Assembly: GCF_000972845.2 (NCBI RefSeq)
Contig: NW_020853550.1
Location: 62,001-126,000, forward strand
Length of the DNA stretch: 64,000 bases
From: Larimichthys crocea
Taxonomy: Eukaryota; Chordata; Actinopteri; Sciaenidae
Direction: 5' to 3'
The position numbers and the translations under genes are program-made. Under the pieces are notes generated by a model that saw nothing but the letters and a program-made list of their open reading frames with translations, ran no database searches and had not been told where the DNA came from. Below are positions 37,300-49,897 of the stretch, one piece after another. The stretch's first letter is position 1. Each line of letters opens with the position of its first letter.

Positions 37300-40200
37300 T
37301 TTCATTCTGAATTTTCATTACACAGGCTCTGCAACAGATGACTTTACTTTCACTTTACTTTCACTTTCAGATGTTTGTTTTGAACAGTCTGAAATTAATA
37401 ATGGTCAATTGACTATAATTGACTAAAAGGTAAGATGAGAAAAATCAGCAAATTGGTAATCAAAACTGTTTCAGCTGCAACAGTAAATTTTCTGTCAGTT
37501 GACTAAAATCTACACAGACTTTAATTCTGAATGTGTCAAATATAAAATGACACTGAAGCACCAGTCTGTGTGTGTTTCTGGCAGCAGCTCTGGGCAGTTG
37601 TAATCTTGCGGTGCTATCAGGCAGGAACATGGCACCAAAGTTTTCTTTGTTTTGACCCATGAAGCCACCATACATACAACATTGGTCATTTGGTATATGG
37701 AACATTGACACTTTAAATCTCACAGAACATGTATGTCTAAACTAACTATCCACTGTTAAGACAATTCATCTTTTTATTCAGTTGATGGGGTTTGCGATGA
37801 CACACAAAGTTCCCATGTCGTTCTTTTCATCAAACAGGGAAACATCATCAAGATCATGATTTTTAAGGTCACTGACCAGAGAGCTCATAATCATCTTGAC
37901 CAAAATTCATCCCATAAATAGTCCTGTTCTGTACAGACAATAACAATTTAATTATAATTAGTGAATTGTGCATCTGCAAGAGTAAGATGCTGTGTTTGAT
38001 TGTTTTTCTGTCACAGATTCAAGTCTGTTGAACACTCTGAAGTGAATCAACCAGAGTTACCTTCACCTTTATATGTTTCCACCTCATGTGATGAAACTGT
38101 AAAACTGAAAGTTAAAGGCTTTCTCACACCTCCCACTGCAGAAGTCAGCATGACAGAGGAACTACTGGAACAACTCAGTTCCTCCACACAACCTACACCT
38201 GTCCACATATTAATTTTTACATATGTTGAAAGGTGACTTTAATTATGGCAAAACACACTTCAAACCATAGACGTGACAGGGGAACTTTTGCTGCACATGA
38301 CACTTTTATTCCAGATTTCTGGATTTCTGTTTTTTTCATCAACATTCAAAGTGAATAAGCCAAATGCATAATATGCATAAGATCCTAATTACATTTTTGA
38401 TTACATTTGTAAAATACTGCAATTTTAAAATGGATCATTTTCCATGATGATCAGTGCTCCTTGAAATAATGTCTGGTCTGAGATACAACACATGAACGTT
38501 TAAGTCCAGTCCAGGTAAATACCTCAACTTCAAATCTGAAGAAAATTATCAAAACAAATGTTTTGTGTTTGTAAATTATAAGTTTTTATAATCCAATGAA
38601 TTATGTCAGCAATTTTAAAAAATGATTACATTTCAAAGTAATCTGACTCATATCTTATGGGGAATACTCTAGCGAACAGATTATGAAGTGATTGTTATTG
38701 ATTATTGATTAACAGCTTTGCTGCAAATTTGTTTGTTGATTGAATATGCAGAAGGAGGTCTGCAAAGAGGAACGTTGTATTCTGTGGAGATATTTACTGT
38801 ATCTGCTCTGTGCTAACTTCACTGGCTGCTGAAAGAATGTCAGTGAGATTAAGCCACTGTCTGAGCCTGACTTCATGAACTCTCTTTGAATCCCTCTGTA
38901 GTGCTCTGCTTACAGTTTATCAGTAAAAAAGAGAGACTGTGTTTACACTGACAATCTTTCTTTAGCTGCTCTGTTTCTCAGTTTACACATTGTGATACAG
39001 CCTGTTACATACAAAAAACAGTCATCGTTTTCAATGTGAGAAAAGTGGTAGAAAAGGTGAACAGATACTACTACAGACATTGTGTCATCTTTGGAACTCA
39101 TTTGTCTCTGACTTTTACGACGTTGTTCCCTTTTTCTTTCATACACCCACCATTCATCTCAGTATTTAATAATCACCTGATTTCTGTTGTAATTAATAGA
39201 TGAAGACCCAAAGAATAAAAGGCATAGTTTAAAAAAAAAGTTGACCATAGTGTAGGTTAACAATAGCCAGGTGAGAGGGAAAACTGGAGGCTACGCAGCA
39301 CACACACACAAACAGGCAGAGACAAACAAGATGAACACAAAGAGGAGGAAACAACAGGGAGACACACGTGGGGAAGAAAGAGCTAAAGTCTCAATCCTCA
39401 CAGATTCATAGAGCAAAGTTATATTTACACATAATTCCTGGGCTGTAATATAATGTCCTCTCCAAAGTTTTTTATATATCTTGAGCTGAGTTCCATGCAG
39501 TGTTTCAGGAAATGGGTGGGACCAACAGACATGCACACATAGTTCAGTAGTTCAGTGGGATCTAATGGGTAAAGGGTTCTTTGGTACTGCAATGTTATTG
39601 GAGCATAAATTCCCCCTCAGTTCTAGTGAAGCAGCACAATGAAGCAGAAAGTCATGACCACAGACATGGGACAGAGAGTCATTTACTCAGTAATGTATGA
39701 GATCCATGACCCGCATTGCCCTAGCTGTCGTTAGACATTCCTGCCTTTTTTAGGAATAATGACTCAAGCTCTGGCTCAAATCTAGCTTCTATCAGACCTC
39801 GATCTTAATATAAACAGGAATAAACAATAAGGATATATTTTCTAAGTCAAACATTTCTTTGCCTACCGAGGTGAACACAAAACCCACAAGTGTTTTTGAG
39901 TTGGCAGGCAGAAATAATTTATGACCTCCTGATTCTGCACAAAAAAAGTTATGCAATACCAATTTCCCCACCAGAGCAAGCGATTGTGTCAACATTACAA
40001 GTCTCTGAGAAAATATAACAGTGTCATTATATTAAAATATAGGAAGTAGGTTGCAATGGAGAAGTCTTAGACACTGAAAAGTCCAGAGTTGTTCAATAGT
40101 CTCCATCCTTTGTGCCTTCCAAAAACGTGTGTTGCCTCTACAGATAAATATTAACATCTTGCTGACTTACTCTGCCGCCCATTCTCTGATAAACACAGTC

Positions 40201-40940
40201 TGGTAAGAAACACAAAGCAGCTTGATGAATGTGTCTAAGCACTTAGAGGGAACAGCAGGACCAGGTTTTGAATAATCAGAGCTGGCTCTTTAAATTGCTC
40301 TTTAAATTTCAGTCACTGCATACTGCTGTATCTACTTTCCTTCTCTTCACTTCAGGCTGACTTGACTTTTGTTTTCATGTTTGTTTGTTTTTTATGTTCA
40401 AGTTATTTCCTGTCTCGAGGACAGTTATATCTCGAGGAGTTATTTCCAATAAGCAGAGGGTGATGCATCCGTCTTGCCAAATTCTTTTTCAGTTGACTGG
40501 AAGCCGTCAGCAGTTAACATAAAATGAAGTACAAATGGATGTTTAGTGCTTTTATCACATTACCTATACTCCAGTATCTGGAGGGTGATTTTGGTGAAAC
40601 TGGATCAGATTTTATACACAATATATTTGTGTTCACTGGAAGCAGTGCACAGCATTGGGGGTGGTACTGTAAACTCCAGTCGATATCCACAAGTGAAGTC
40701 CCAACAAATTTCAGCAAATATGCTAAAATGACAGATGTCATGTGATTTCATGTTGTAACTGTTACTGAGGCAGAAAGTCTGCAGAGGGACGAGGTCTGGG
40801 TGGGTGGCTGACTTTTTAGTGCCTAAACCAGATCTTTAAGGGATCATTATATTGTGCCAGTGCCAGTTTTTTTATATGTATATTTATTCATTTCAAATGG
40901 TCAGATAATGAGTTACAAATAAAGAAGCATGACCGGCATA
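37300..40940. other. intergenic, no supported gene
   Basis: AT-rich DNA without recognised repeats. A 78-codon frame at 38000-38236 (contains KGFLTPPTAEVSMTEELLEQ) follows TTTTTCTGTCACAG at 38016, so it could be an orphan or decayed exon, but I recognise no domain. Nothing else stands out. Confidence 0.4.
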
Positions 40941-40944
40941 TATA

Positions 40945-41290
40945 ATTTAATCCAATTCAGTTTTATTTATAAAGCGCCATATCATAGTAAAAGTTATCTC
41001 ATGACACTTTCCATATAGAGCAAGTCTAGACTCTTTATAATATCATTTACAGAGACCAACAGTTTCACCATGAGCAAGCACTTGGTGACGGTGGCGAGTA
41101 AAAAAAAACTTTCTTTTTACAGGCAGAAACCTCGAGCAGACCCAAGCTCATTGGTAGATGGTCATCCACCATGACTGGTTGAGTTAAAGATACACAGGGG
41201 GCACAGAGAGTAATATATATACCCTCTTTAAACCACTTAACCTAAACACTGAACACACTCTCCACACAAACACAAATAGAGCAAAGTAAC
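40945..41290 (-). mobile_element. LINE/SINE 3' untranslated region
   Basis: The plus strand reads 'TTCAGTTTTATTTATAAAGC', 'GAGCAAGCACTTGG', 'AGGCAGAAACCTCGAGCAGA' and 'CCATGACTGGTTGAGTTAAA'. This is the reverse complement of the well-known 3' region shared by fish L2-like LINEs and derived SINEs. No coding part remains. Confidence 0.65.
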
Positions 41291-41879
41291 AAAAACCAAA
41301 AAACAGAAGGTTTATATAGTAGTAAGTAGTAATAGTAGTAAGGTAAAAGCACATTAGGACCAGGGAATGTACCCTGAAACCTCAGCTCATGCTAGGCCAC
41401 TGTTAGTGCCTTTTTAAAACATTACCCTAACCTAAACCATAGCATTTTCACATCGTAAAACAGATTTATTTTTTGGCTGTGATTTAACTGAAGGCACAGA
41501 GAAATAATGTCATCTTGCTGGCAGCAGTGCCAAGATCATAATACATTATGTGTTGTTCTGCACATGACATGGACCAATGACGATTGATTGTCAATTAATT
41601 TGGACGACTTCTTGAATCCCCAAGGTTGAGGCAGTTCTTACATGTGTGTTATGTCTCCCTTGAGGGTAAATGCTTTGCAAAGGGAAGACAGGGTCACTAG
41701 TGATTTGAAAACCTTGTAGCCAGTCTTTAAGTCGTATTTTTCTCTTAGTTACATCTGGCACTTCCACTTTACTGGCTGTATTCTCTGCAGTTTCTGCAGC
41801 ATGACCATGGCAAAAAACAGACCTCACCAAATTTGGACATACTATTTCCACAATGTGCTAGTCCCTAAATAATTTAAGT

Positions 41880-42145
41880 AGATATGATCTCTGCATGGCT
41901 TCCTTAAATATACAAACCCGCCTATAAAACAGTTTTGGTCTCTATAACTCTTTCCCCATTTATGACAACTGTACTGAGAGTGAATTTTTATACAACCTGT
42001 TCAAATTATATTACGACTTAAAGTTTTGCAGAATTAACCGTGTGGCTACTTTGACTGAGGACCAGAGGCACCGCACTGAGCTTCACAACAGCTGTTCAGT
42101 GGGTGACATCATGGGGCTACGTCCATGTTTTGTACAGTCTATGGG
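41880..42145. mobile_element. dispersed element containing 'CCGCCTATAAAACAGTTT'
   Basis: Blocks 'CCGCCTATAAAACAGTTTTG', 'CCCCATTTATGACAACTGTA' and 'GGGGCTACGTCCATG...TACAGTCTATGG' are familiar from an abundant fish DNA element whose end reads CATAGACTGTA in reverse. The left end is not clear. Superfamily is unknown to me. Confidence 0.45.
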
Positions 42146-42149
42146 CATC

Positions 42150-43600
42150 AACAAGTCCCATATCATCAGCTTGCATACCTTATAGTGCACCTATCTGTGG
42201 TAACCATGTCTAACACCTTTGATAGGCACTCTTTCTGGTCCATTTGACAGAAAACCTCTGATCCACAAGATAATTAGATCACCAGAGAGACAATAAACAT
42301 AACTTCCATTAAAAATCAGGAGAGTTGGTTTTATAATTACTAACTTTGACTTTAGGTTTGATCAAACAAATAATTACATTTTACCTAGATGACAACATTC
42401 ACTGTCAGTTGAAAGCTTGGTTCACGTCAGAAAAACATCCTCATCTGCTCAACAATAATACTTATTTATACTGAGCTAATCTGCTTTACCAGGACCGTGT
42501 GAGGCATGGTTATTAGAAAATCTCATTAACAGTGTCATCCCCCTGGCAACATAAGCAAACAACCTAATAATTGTTATCAGATTCTGATTCTTACATCCTT
42601 TGTATCTAATCTCCACCACAGCCCCAACCATCCAGATGAAATATAAAAGCCCACAAAAGCTGTGTTTTAGCATTTTACGGACCTTCTAATGAAATATGAT
42701 GTTCATCCATTGGCTGTGGAAACAGCATTATAAAGTAGACCGCCATCACTCTGCCTTTCAGTCAACAATAAACTGTTTAACTTTTAACGGCCTCTTAGAT
42801 TGTTTAACTGATTAACAAGTACTATTCCTCAGCTGATGATAATATCACTATTTTAGTCTCGTTGAGTTGTCTGAAAAATGTGTAAATGGTCATGATTGGT
42901 CAATGTTACAACAGAGGTGATTACAGAGAGCTGGACAGGACTGAACAGAGGTTTAAGCAGCTGGTTAAGGCCAGTTTAGAAATGTTGGCATTTCAGTGTG
43001 CAGAGGTCTTGAACCTGAAAATGCTAGTGTTGATGTACGTCCTGACATCAGTGTTCTCAGATTTTTCTGTAGAATATCTTAGAAGTGCTCAGTACATGCG
43101 CGAACAAATCTTAAACAACAAATCTTCAAAGTGAACTACAATGTATCTGTAAAGAATTTAATAATTAGGCCACACATCTGAAATTATTTCAGAAATGCAG
43201 CTTTTGATATCTGAAAACCGAAGGTTACTTTTGCACAAGTCACAGTGCTGTTTTAACATGTGGAAATTCAAGTGCAGATAGTTAGAAGGAAATTACTGAT
43301 ATTTAGGAAACATCACATGAGAAGGAGTAAAGTTGTACTGAATATCAGCACGGTTGTGATTAAGCCCTTCACAGCTGTGCTGATATTCTGTACAACATTA
43401 CAACCTCGAGTGTGATGTCATTTCCACTAGTGAAAACAAAACAGCTACTTGGATAACTGAAAAGGTGTCAATCCAAAAATGTTCCACGACTACCCAAGTA
43501 TTCCCAGTATCCCCTACCTAATTGTGTTTATGTGGTTCATTGAACTCCACTCTCCCCCAAGAGTCAACCTTTTAACTTCACACAGTATTCAATTTAGGAA
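42150..43600. other. intergenic, no supported gene
   Basis: An 82-codon plus-strand frame at 42886-43134 (contains QRFKQLVKASLEMLAFQC) shows no domain I know and no convincing splice sites. Otherwise empty. Confidence 0.4.
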
Positions 43601-43610
43601 ATGCTATACG

Positions 43611-43616
43611 TTTATT
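43611..43616 (-). terminator. polyadenylation signal on minus strand
   Basis: TTTATT on the plus strand gives AATAAA on the minus strand, 76 nt past the stop of the fibronectin-domain gene. Confidence 0.5.
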
Positions 43617-43691
43617 ATCTCTTTGTAAGTGTACACATGCTCTGAAACTTCTTCATTCTCATCTACACATTCAAAAAGGCACACTTTGCTC

Positions 43692-45214
43692 TTATTTGGA
43701 AATGTCTGTTTTAAGGACAATGTTGTCAGTCCACTGTCCACAGAGTAAGCCTGTATCATCTGCTCTCTTGACAGAGAACCGATACTGTGTGTCAGGTAAC
43801 AGGTCATCGATCTGTATATTGTATGATTGGCATGTAGATTGTCTGAACTCTTCATCAGTGTCAAGGCTCTTCACCCAGATCTCAAATTCTTCGTCTGGCA
43901 CCTCAGACTGCTGACCTGCCACTTCCCAATGCAGATGCACAATGTTGGATGTGACACACAACGCAGACCTGTCAAATATCACTGGTCCCTTGATGATCAG
44001 TGATGTAAAGAGTTTTGGTATGTGGGCGGTGTATTCGTGCTGGAGATGGAGCCGCAGCTTCAGTGGGACATGATTCCAGGTTATTCTGCTCTCAAAGTCA
44101 TTCAAGTACTCGAAGGTTCGCTGAAGCGTCTGCTGCATAGAAGCTGCCATATCACTATCCACCACACAATCCTTGTACTTAATGATGAAGGCCTCCAACT
44201 CCTGATGGCCCTCGATGATATCCGCGAAGGCCGTTTCCAGGAAATTCAGGAGGAGATTCACAATGTCAGTGGCATCTTTCATGACACGTGTCAGCCTTTG
44301 ATGGTTAATAAGACCCCACAGCATGCTGTCAGCAAACTGCAAGGTGGGCTGCTGATGGATTCCCAAGTGGAATGAGCTCCTTTGCATCAGCCGCAGCTTT
44401 TCCTCCCCCTCCTGGGAAATACATCACACAACTCATGAGTCTACAGGTGCAACCTATACGTTCGACCTCTCCACATAGACATGATCTCACAAATGTTAAA
44501 TGGTTTCTACAAAGAACAACCTATTGTATTGCACTGAATGTCGAATTTACAAACAGGCACGAATGATTAAGAATTTGCAACGTTTCAGTTTCTCCTCACT
44601 CATCAACTCTCAAAACTGAGTTCCAATTCACTTACAGTCAAACAGGTCAATCAACCTTTATTCGTATAGCACTTTTCATACAAAAAAAAGTAACACAAAG
44701 TGCTTCACATAAAAACATAAAAACACTACATACGTTACATTTAATTTCTGTATCATTACAATGTTTTGTAACATGTCTAATGTCTGTTCATGATGAACAC
44801 CAACTCAGCCACCTGTATGCTATTTCAGGTCTGAATGTTTCATGATCAACATGTCAATGTTTCCATTGTGGCCCATGAAGCTGTGTAGACAGGAATGGCA
44901 TTGTACAAAAATCACACATTACAAACTATGTGGCCTGTCCATTTTTGCCTTTGACCACCAATGGCCTAAAATGTCATTTATAATATGGTATACAAGCCCA
45001 ATGACACATGATAATAAACGAATGATAATTCAGAAGTATAATGCTTGCATCCTGTTCTACATTATGGTATACTAACCTTGATGCTGTTCTTAAGTCTGGT
45101 GTTGTACAGCTGTAGGACTTCGTTGCGGATGTCTGGGAGCTCATGTATCGTAGGTATGACTTCTTGGGCACTGTACTTGTCTGAGCATGGACAAGCCTGC
45201 ATGGCTTCATCCAT
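43692..45214 (-). CDS. fibronectin type III domain protein, FNDC11-like
   Basis: Two minus-strand exons join in phase 0: 45214-45077 (donor AAG|GTTAGT) and 44411-43692 (acceptor TTTCCCAG|GAGGGG), giving 285 aa. The first 160 residues or so are helical and charged (ELPDIRNEVLQLYNTRLKNS, FLETAFADIIEGHQELEAF). Residues about 195-280 form one fibronectin type III fold: VHLHWEVAG, EEFEIWVKSL, LLPDTQYRFSVKR, IVLKTD. One C-terminal FN3 domain behind a helical region fits FNDC11 (human C20orf195, 318 aa), a poorly studied intracellular protein. There is no signal peptide or membrane segment. The ATG at 45214 lies 5 nt after an acceptor (TGTTACAG), so a non-coding first exon is likely upstream. The FN3 call is firm; the FNDC11 name is moderate. 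Confidence 0.75.
44646..44735 (-). mobile_element. L2-like LINE 3' end in the intron of the FN3 gene
   Basis: The plus strand reads 'GGTCAATCAACCTTTATTCG TATAGCAC' and 'CACAAAGTGCTTCACATAAA' (blocks). The reverse complement is the 'AAGCACTTTGTG ... CTATACGAATAAAGGTTGA' end of L2-like LINEs. Confidence 0.7.
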
Positions 45215-45224
45215 GATAACTGTA

Positions 45225-46340
45225 ACACACAATCACAGCTGTGAGCTGATGCACAGTCAAGAATGTGAGTTATTTCATCTGAAAATGTATTCATAAGGGG
45301 AATTTAAGATAATAAATCGATTATAGCCAGCAGTTTTACTTTGGTGTATAAACTAAAATAATAATAAAATAATCATGCCTCCTTATACCAATACTGTCAT
45401 AGATCCAGGCAACAGCTCACCTTGGAACTCTGGAGGAACTTTTAAACTGGCCCTAGAATTTACAGCGTTTTGGTAATTTGCTCAAATGTTTGCTTTCTTG
45501 CAAGGGGAAAACCAAATGCTGTTTATGATTCAAAAGATTAGTTTATGTCTCACGAGTAGCAAGCATTCGCCATGAATGACTGGCTTCTCACAACAATAAC
45601 AATCAGAAGTAGGCTATTTCAGAAATATCTGAGACAGTGTTTACAGGTATGGGTCATGACTTAAAGAGAAACTGAAATTGAAACGTTGCACTCACAGAAT
45701 GTTTTTTTATTACCCTGTTAATTAATAATTAACTAATTTAAATACAAAAAATTATGATGAAGGAAAGAATGTATGATCCATGTTCGTTTACATCCCATAT
45801 GTTATTTACTTGACTGTTATATTTTAACGTTGACCAGCAGAGGAAAATAAAAAATACAGCTAATGAAATCATCACACCTTATCAGTCCTTGTCTGCATTC
45901 CAGCTATATACTATAACCACTCCAAAGTCCAACCTCATGCATAAATCCAACAAGCCAATCACACTTAAGGAAAGACAACACATTAAAAAACAAAATATAT
46001 AATGTTCAATATTCAATATCCTGTCAAAAGGATTCAACATTGCCTAAAATTGCAGACAGTGACACAGAGGCAGCTGTTAAAAACCCTGATGGATGGTGGG
46101 AATCTTAGCATAACCACTTGGGAGTTTATTGACTTTTACTGGACGATAGTCAATGATTGAACAAGGCCTAATGACTTCAGCATGCTAGCACACCTGATTC
46201 ATCACTAAAAATATTACTCCGCCATCTCCACATTGTCACGGCTTGAAAATCTATAACATGTAAACAAATGTAGTAATACATCTGAATTTACAATTTCAGC
46301 TTTTTTAATGAATATTTTGTGTGTTATGGAGCTGTTAGAC
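45225..46340. other. upstream of the FN3 gene, no gene seen
   Basis: AT-rich DNA. A 5' non-coding exon and promoter of the minus-strand FN3 gene should lie here or further right, but I cannot place it. Confidence 0.4.
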
Positions 46341-46346
46341 CACCTC

Positions 46347-46580
46347 AATACAGGTGTGTACCTGGTTAATACAGGTGTGTACCTCATTAATACAGGTGTG
46401 TACCTGGTTAATACAGGTGTGTACCTCATTAATACAGGTGTGTACTTCATTAATACAGGTGTGGACTTCATTAATATAGGTGTGTACTTGTGTACTTCAT
46501 TAATACATGTGTGTACCTCGTTAATACAGATGTGTACCTCGTTAATACAGGTGTGTACCTGGTTAATACAGGTGTGTACC
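46347..46580. repeat. 21-bp minisatellite, about 11 units
   Basis: Tandem units of the type TTAATACAGGTGTGTACCTC with a variable last few bases (CTCA, CTGG, CTTCA, CTCG). One unit carries an extra 8 nt (near 46485). The unit is 7 codons long, so both strands read open through it as repeating peptides; I regard that as an artefact. Each unit contains CAGGTGTGTACCTG-like partial dyad symmetry and an AGGTGTG core resembling a T-box half-site. Confidence 0.9.
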
Positions 46581-46584
46581 TCAT

Positions 46585-49175
46585 TTGTGTGCAGCACGTT
46601 GAAGATTAGACAGTTCAGTGAGCGCAGAGAAAATATTTTTAAAGACTAAAGGTGAACTAAAGTGGATTGAAGAGGAATATTTGGTTTGATTTTGGAAATC
46701 ATTCCATCGATCATTGTTCAATACATTTTGACTTTTGGACTTTACAACACTGTGGAGTTACTGGAAATGTTTGGATCATCCTCCATCAGCTGTGCCGGTG
46801 AGTAGCTGCTAGCTTCAAAACAAATGTGACGTTCAAGGACCGAGGAGCCAAACCTGTCCATGGAAAAATCTCTTTTTCAGCAGATATCTTAGTCACTATA
46901 AGACTGAACTAGCAAAGCAGTTTAGTGTTTATTCAGTTTGGGAAACTCCACGATCTCCATACGCTTAGACGGGACTAGAAAGTTTCTCCGTTGCTAGGTC
47001 GTTACTAAGACTAAGGATTTAATACAGTAAATATCTTACATATTTACCTTTAAAATAAAAGTTTCTGCCTTTACACTCCAAGAACATAACTTATTGTGTT
47101 GTCAACCAGCTGACTAGAGGCTAACATGCTAGTTAGCTCACAAACATTTTTAATAATTCATATCAGAGCAGTGTAAATGACATTATTAGAGTTAATACTT
47201 AACAAATACTTGAAGACAATATCAAAGCTCGCAGTTATCCTAAAGTGAACAACCTAGAGCTTGATACAGTTAACTAGCTAATGCTAAATAACACCTGTCA
47301 GATTGTTTACAATAAACTACACAATACTCAGATACTAGTATAGTACAGTAGTTTACAGATACCATTACTATTTAACTTATACAACAATAACGTGGCCTAC
47401 CTATCTTCCTTTGTTTTTCTGAGGCTTCCTGCTGTAGGCCATAGTTTAATGTCAACTCTTGTCTCTATTTAAAATGCTCATTTGCATGGTTACAGTTTCC
47501 ATGGTTATGGGATAACATCAGAATCCTGCATCACCTTCAGGTTCTGTCAGAAAGTTTCACTAATGGTTGAACAAAACATACCAGTCACTATCACTTTTAC
47601 CTCAAACACAATCATTCTTTGAAAATGTACCTAAAAGTCATGAGTCAGAGTAGGCCTGGGTGATAAATCGATTTTATCAATTCATTTAAATTCATTATTT
47701 AGGACAATGTTCAAAAATTATAATCGATTTTCACTTTAACTAGAGTAATTACGGTACAGCTCCCTCCATTACTTCATTACATTTACTTAAGTAACCTTTT
47801 GCATAACTTGTACTTTTAAGAGTATAATTATGAATACAATAATGTAGCATAATAGAACTGTAACTGTAATGGATTGCCTTCATATTCTGCATAACATTCT
47901 CTGTGTTTGCCAGATGCACGTACAGTGAATTTGGTTAATATCACTCCTTGCAATAAAAAGTTACAGGGTGCAGTCACTTTTCAGCAGGGCTTCTCCTGCC
48001 AAAAAGTGACTACAGATATGTATTACTTTATGTTTATGTAAATGATAAAATGAAAAATGTAAAAATTCATGTTAATTTCACCATGTCACTGTCAAGACAG
48101 TGCTTCATTTTCTTGTCACTCTCACCAAGAGAGTCAAGGAAGAGTTCCATGACCTATTGGTCAATAAGGGAAAACACCCCCATGTAAATCTAAGAAAGTC
48201 ATATTCCTTTATAAATTCAATTAATACAAATTAAATGCCAAATAGATAAGTTACAATAACCATCAGCTTTTTTAACTCATCAACAACATCCAGTGCCCAC
48301 TCTCATTTAAAATCCAAATGATGTATTTGTACATCAATGGATCCAGCTAAAATCAAAATAAGCCACAAAGTGAGTGACAAGGCCATTTAAAATAATGTGT
48401 AACAGTCTTGAAAGAATAAAAGCAACACCTGGAAAGTGAAAGGACATATGAAAAGATGTTTACATGGGGAAGTGGTATGTGAGTTATGGAACTATTCAAA
48501 GATTCAAAAGCTATATACATTCACACATATTGTAAATACTTCTGCCAGACTTACAACAATACTGACATTTGTTCATTAGATTTGTACATCACTTATAACT
48601 AATTAACAGAAAAAGGTACAGCTACTTTGCGCAGTCTGTCTATTACTCCCTTCAGTTGAAATCACAAACACAAGACATTCCTTTTATGCACGGGCATTTA
48701 TTTGCACATATTTACACAAATCATAAATTGAGTTTCATATCATACAAAGCATTTTTCAAAGAAAATAAATATTAAATAAATATCTCACAAACATAAAAAC
48801 ACCTTACATAATGTACTCAGTTTGCTTGCAATCTGCTTTGTTTACATACATTGAAACACAGGTAATTAAAGCATCACATCTTAAACACTGTGAACATGAT
48901 GTAAACATCACTCTACATACCTCTCTGGCCGCGTGAACTCAAGTGGAGTAAGAAAGGAAACTTCAACAGTCGAATCCCATCAAATCTTTTTAGCATTACA
49001 CTTTTGTCCAGTTGCTAACACACTGAAATGACATGCATAGCACAGATATTTAAACTGATACAGGGAGCAAAACCTCATCTCAAATCTCCAAAACTTTAAA
49101 CACATTTTCTGCTTTACACACATTTTGCAATTCGAAGTGGCTCTTTTTAAGTGTACTGAACGCGGTTCTCTGCAT
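46585..49175. other. gene-free spacer
   Basis: No exon recognised. A transposon-fragment patch is at 47650-47830. The rest is AT-rich, with GCTAGTTAGC-type short dyads near 47130 and 47270. Confidence 0.4.
47650..47830. mobile_element. hAT-like non-autonomous fragments
   Basis: 'TAGGCCTGGGTGATAAATCG ATTTTATC' resembles the AGGGCTGGGCGATA(T) terminus seen in reverse at 59240-59262. 'TTACATTTACTTAAGTAACC' with 'GTACTTTTAAGAGTATAA' resembles the subterminal part of the element at 57223-57641. Both are truncated. Confidence 0.4.
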
Positions 49176-49176
49176 A

Positions 49177-49220
49177 AAGGCCAACTAAAGGCCAACTCAA
49201 GGCCAACTCAAGGCCAACTC
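49177..49220. repeat. 11-bp tandem repeat, 4 units
   Basis: Four copies of AAGGCCAACTC (first one ending in A) run directly into the first MADF-bearing element. Confidence 0.9.
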
Positions 49221-49897
49221 ACACCGGACGCGGAACAGAAGCGGAACGGTACCGCCGCGGTCACCGTAGCAAATAGAATCCAGTCTAGTCAATGAGAGCA
49301 CTCACACCGGGCGCGGATCAGAAGCGTCCCAGAAGCGGCTCTCCGCGCCACGGCGCGAGCTTTCCGCAAGATTTCTATTTCTTCCGCGAGCCGCGGCTGA
49401 ACCTCGTAAATTTCAACAGAGCACTGCGCACCAGACAGGAAACCGGGCCTTGAATCAACGTAATAAACTTCCGCCCCCTTTCAAAATAAAACACAATACT
49501 CAGTTCATGTAGCTTTTTACAACTTCACATCAACGTGACGTCATGACCGGTGGCACCAGGTGATCAAAGATCGATCAAAGGGTCTCAACGAGAGACTAAT
49601 TGTTGAAGTGGAACAACACACAATCATTTATGACACAACAGATGCTTTTTATAATCTGCTCCACGTCGGAGAAGCAAAGTCAGCTGTTTGTTGTTGTTGT
49701 TTTTTTTATACACTGTTTATCGCGGGGTCTCGGGTATGTCCAGGATTCTCGCGTGATCTCATGATCTCGCGTGAATACGGCCGGCTCGCTCCGTTGCCGT
49801 TCCGCGGCTGATCCGCGTTCGGTGTGAGTTGACACCGGGCAAAGTACCGTTCCGCTTCCGTTCCGCTTCTGTTCCGCGTTCGGTGTGAGTCCCGTGT
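49220..49897. mobile_element. GC-rich element with MADF-like coding relic, copy 1
   Basis: Begins CACACCGGACGCGGAACAGA and ends with the inverse TCCGCGTTCGGTGTGAGT. The same ACACCGGGCGCGGA motif recurs inside, so the termini are nested inverted repeats rich in CpG. The plus strand at about 49560-49690 reads GLNERLIVEVEQHTIIYDTT, which looks like the start of a MADF (Myb/SANT-like) domain, the DNA-binding partner protein of PIF-Harbinger transposons. The frame then runs into non-matching text. The element is non-autonomous. Copy 2 follows head-to-tail. Confidence 0.62.

Noticed and set aside
38000..38236. 78-codon plus-strand frame after a possible acceptor
   Set aside because: No recognisable domain, no partner exon, no donor; kept only as a note in the spacer entry.
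42886..43134. 82-codon frame with a helical look (QRFKQLVKASLEMLAFQC)
   Set aside because: No family recognised, no splice partners and no start context stronger than chance.
46214..46649. Overlapping long open frames on both strands (repeating TCINEVH and NTGVYLI peptides)
   Set aside because: The 21-bp minisatellite has a codon-multiple period, so both strands stay open by construction; no splice sites or domain support a gene.
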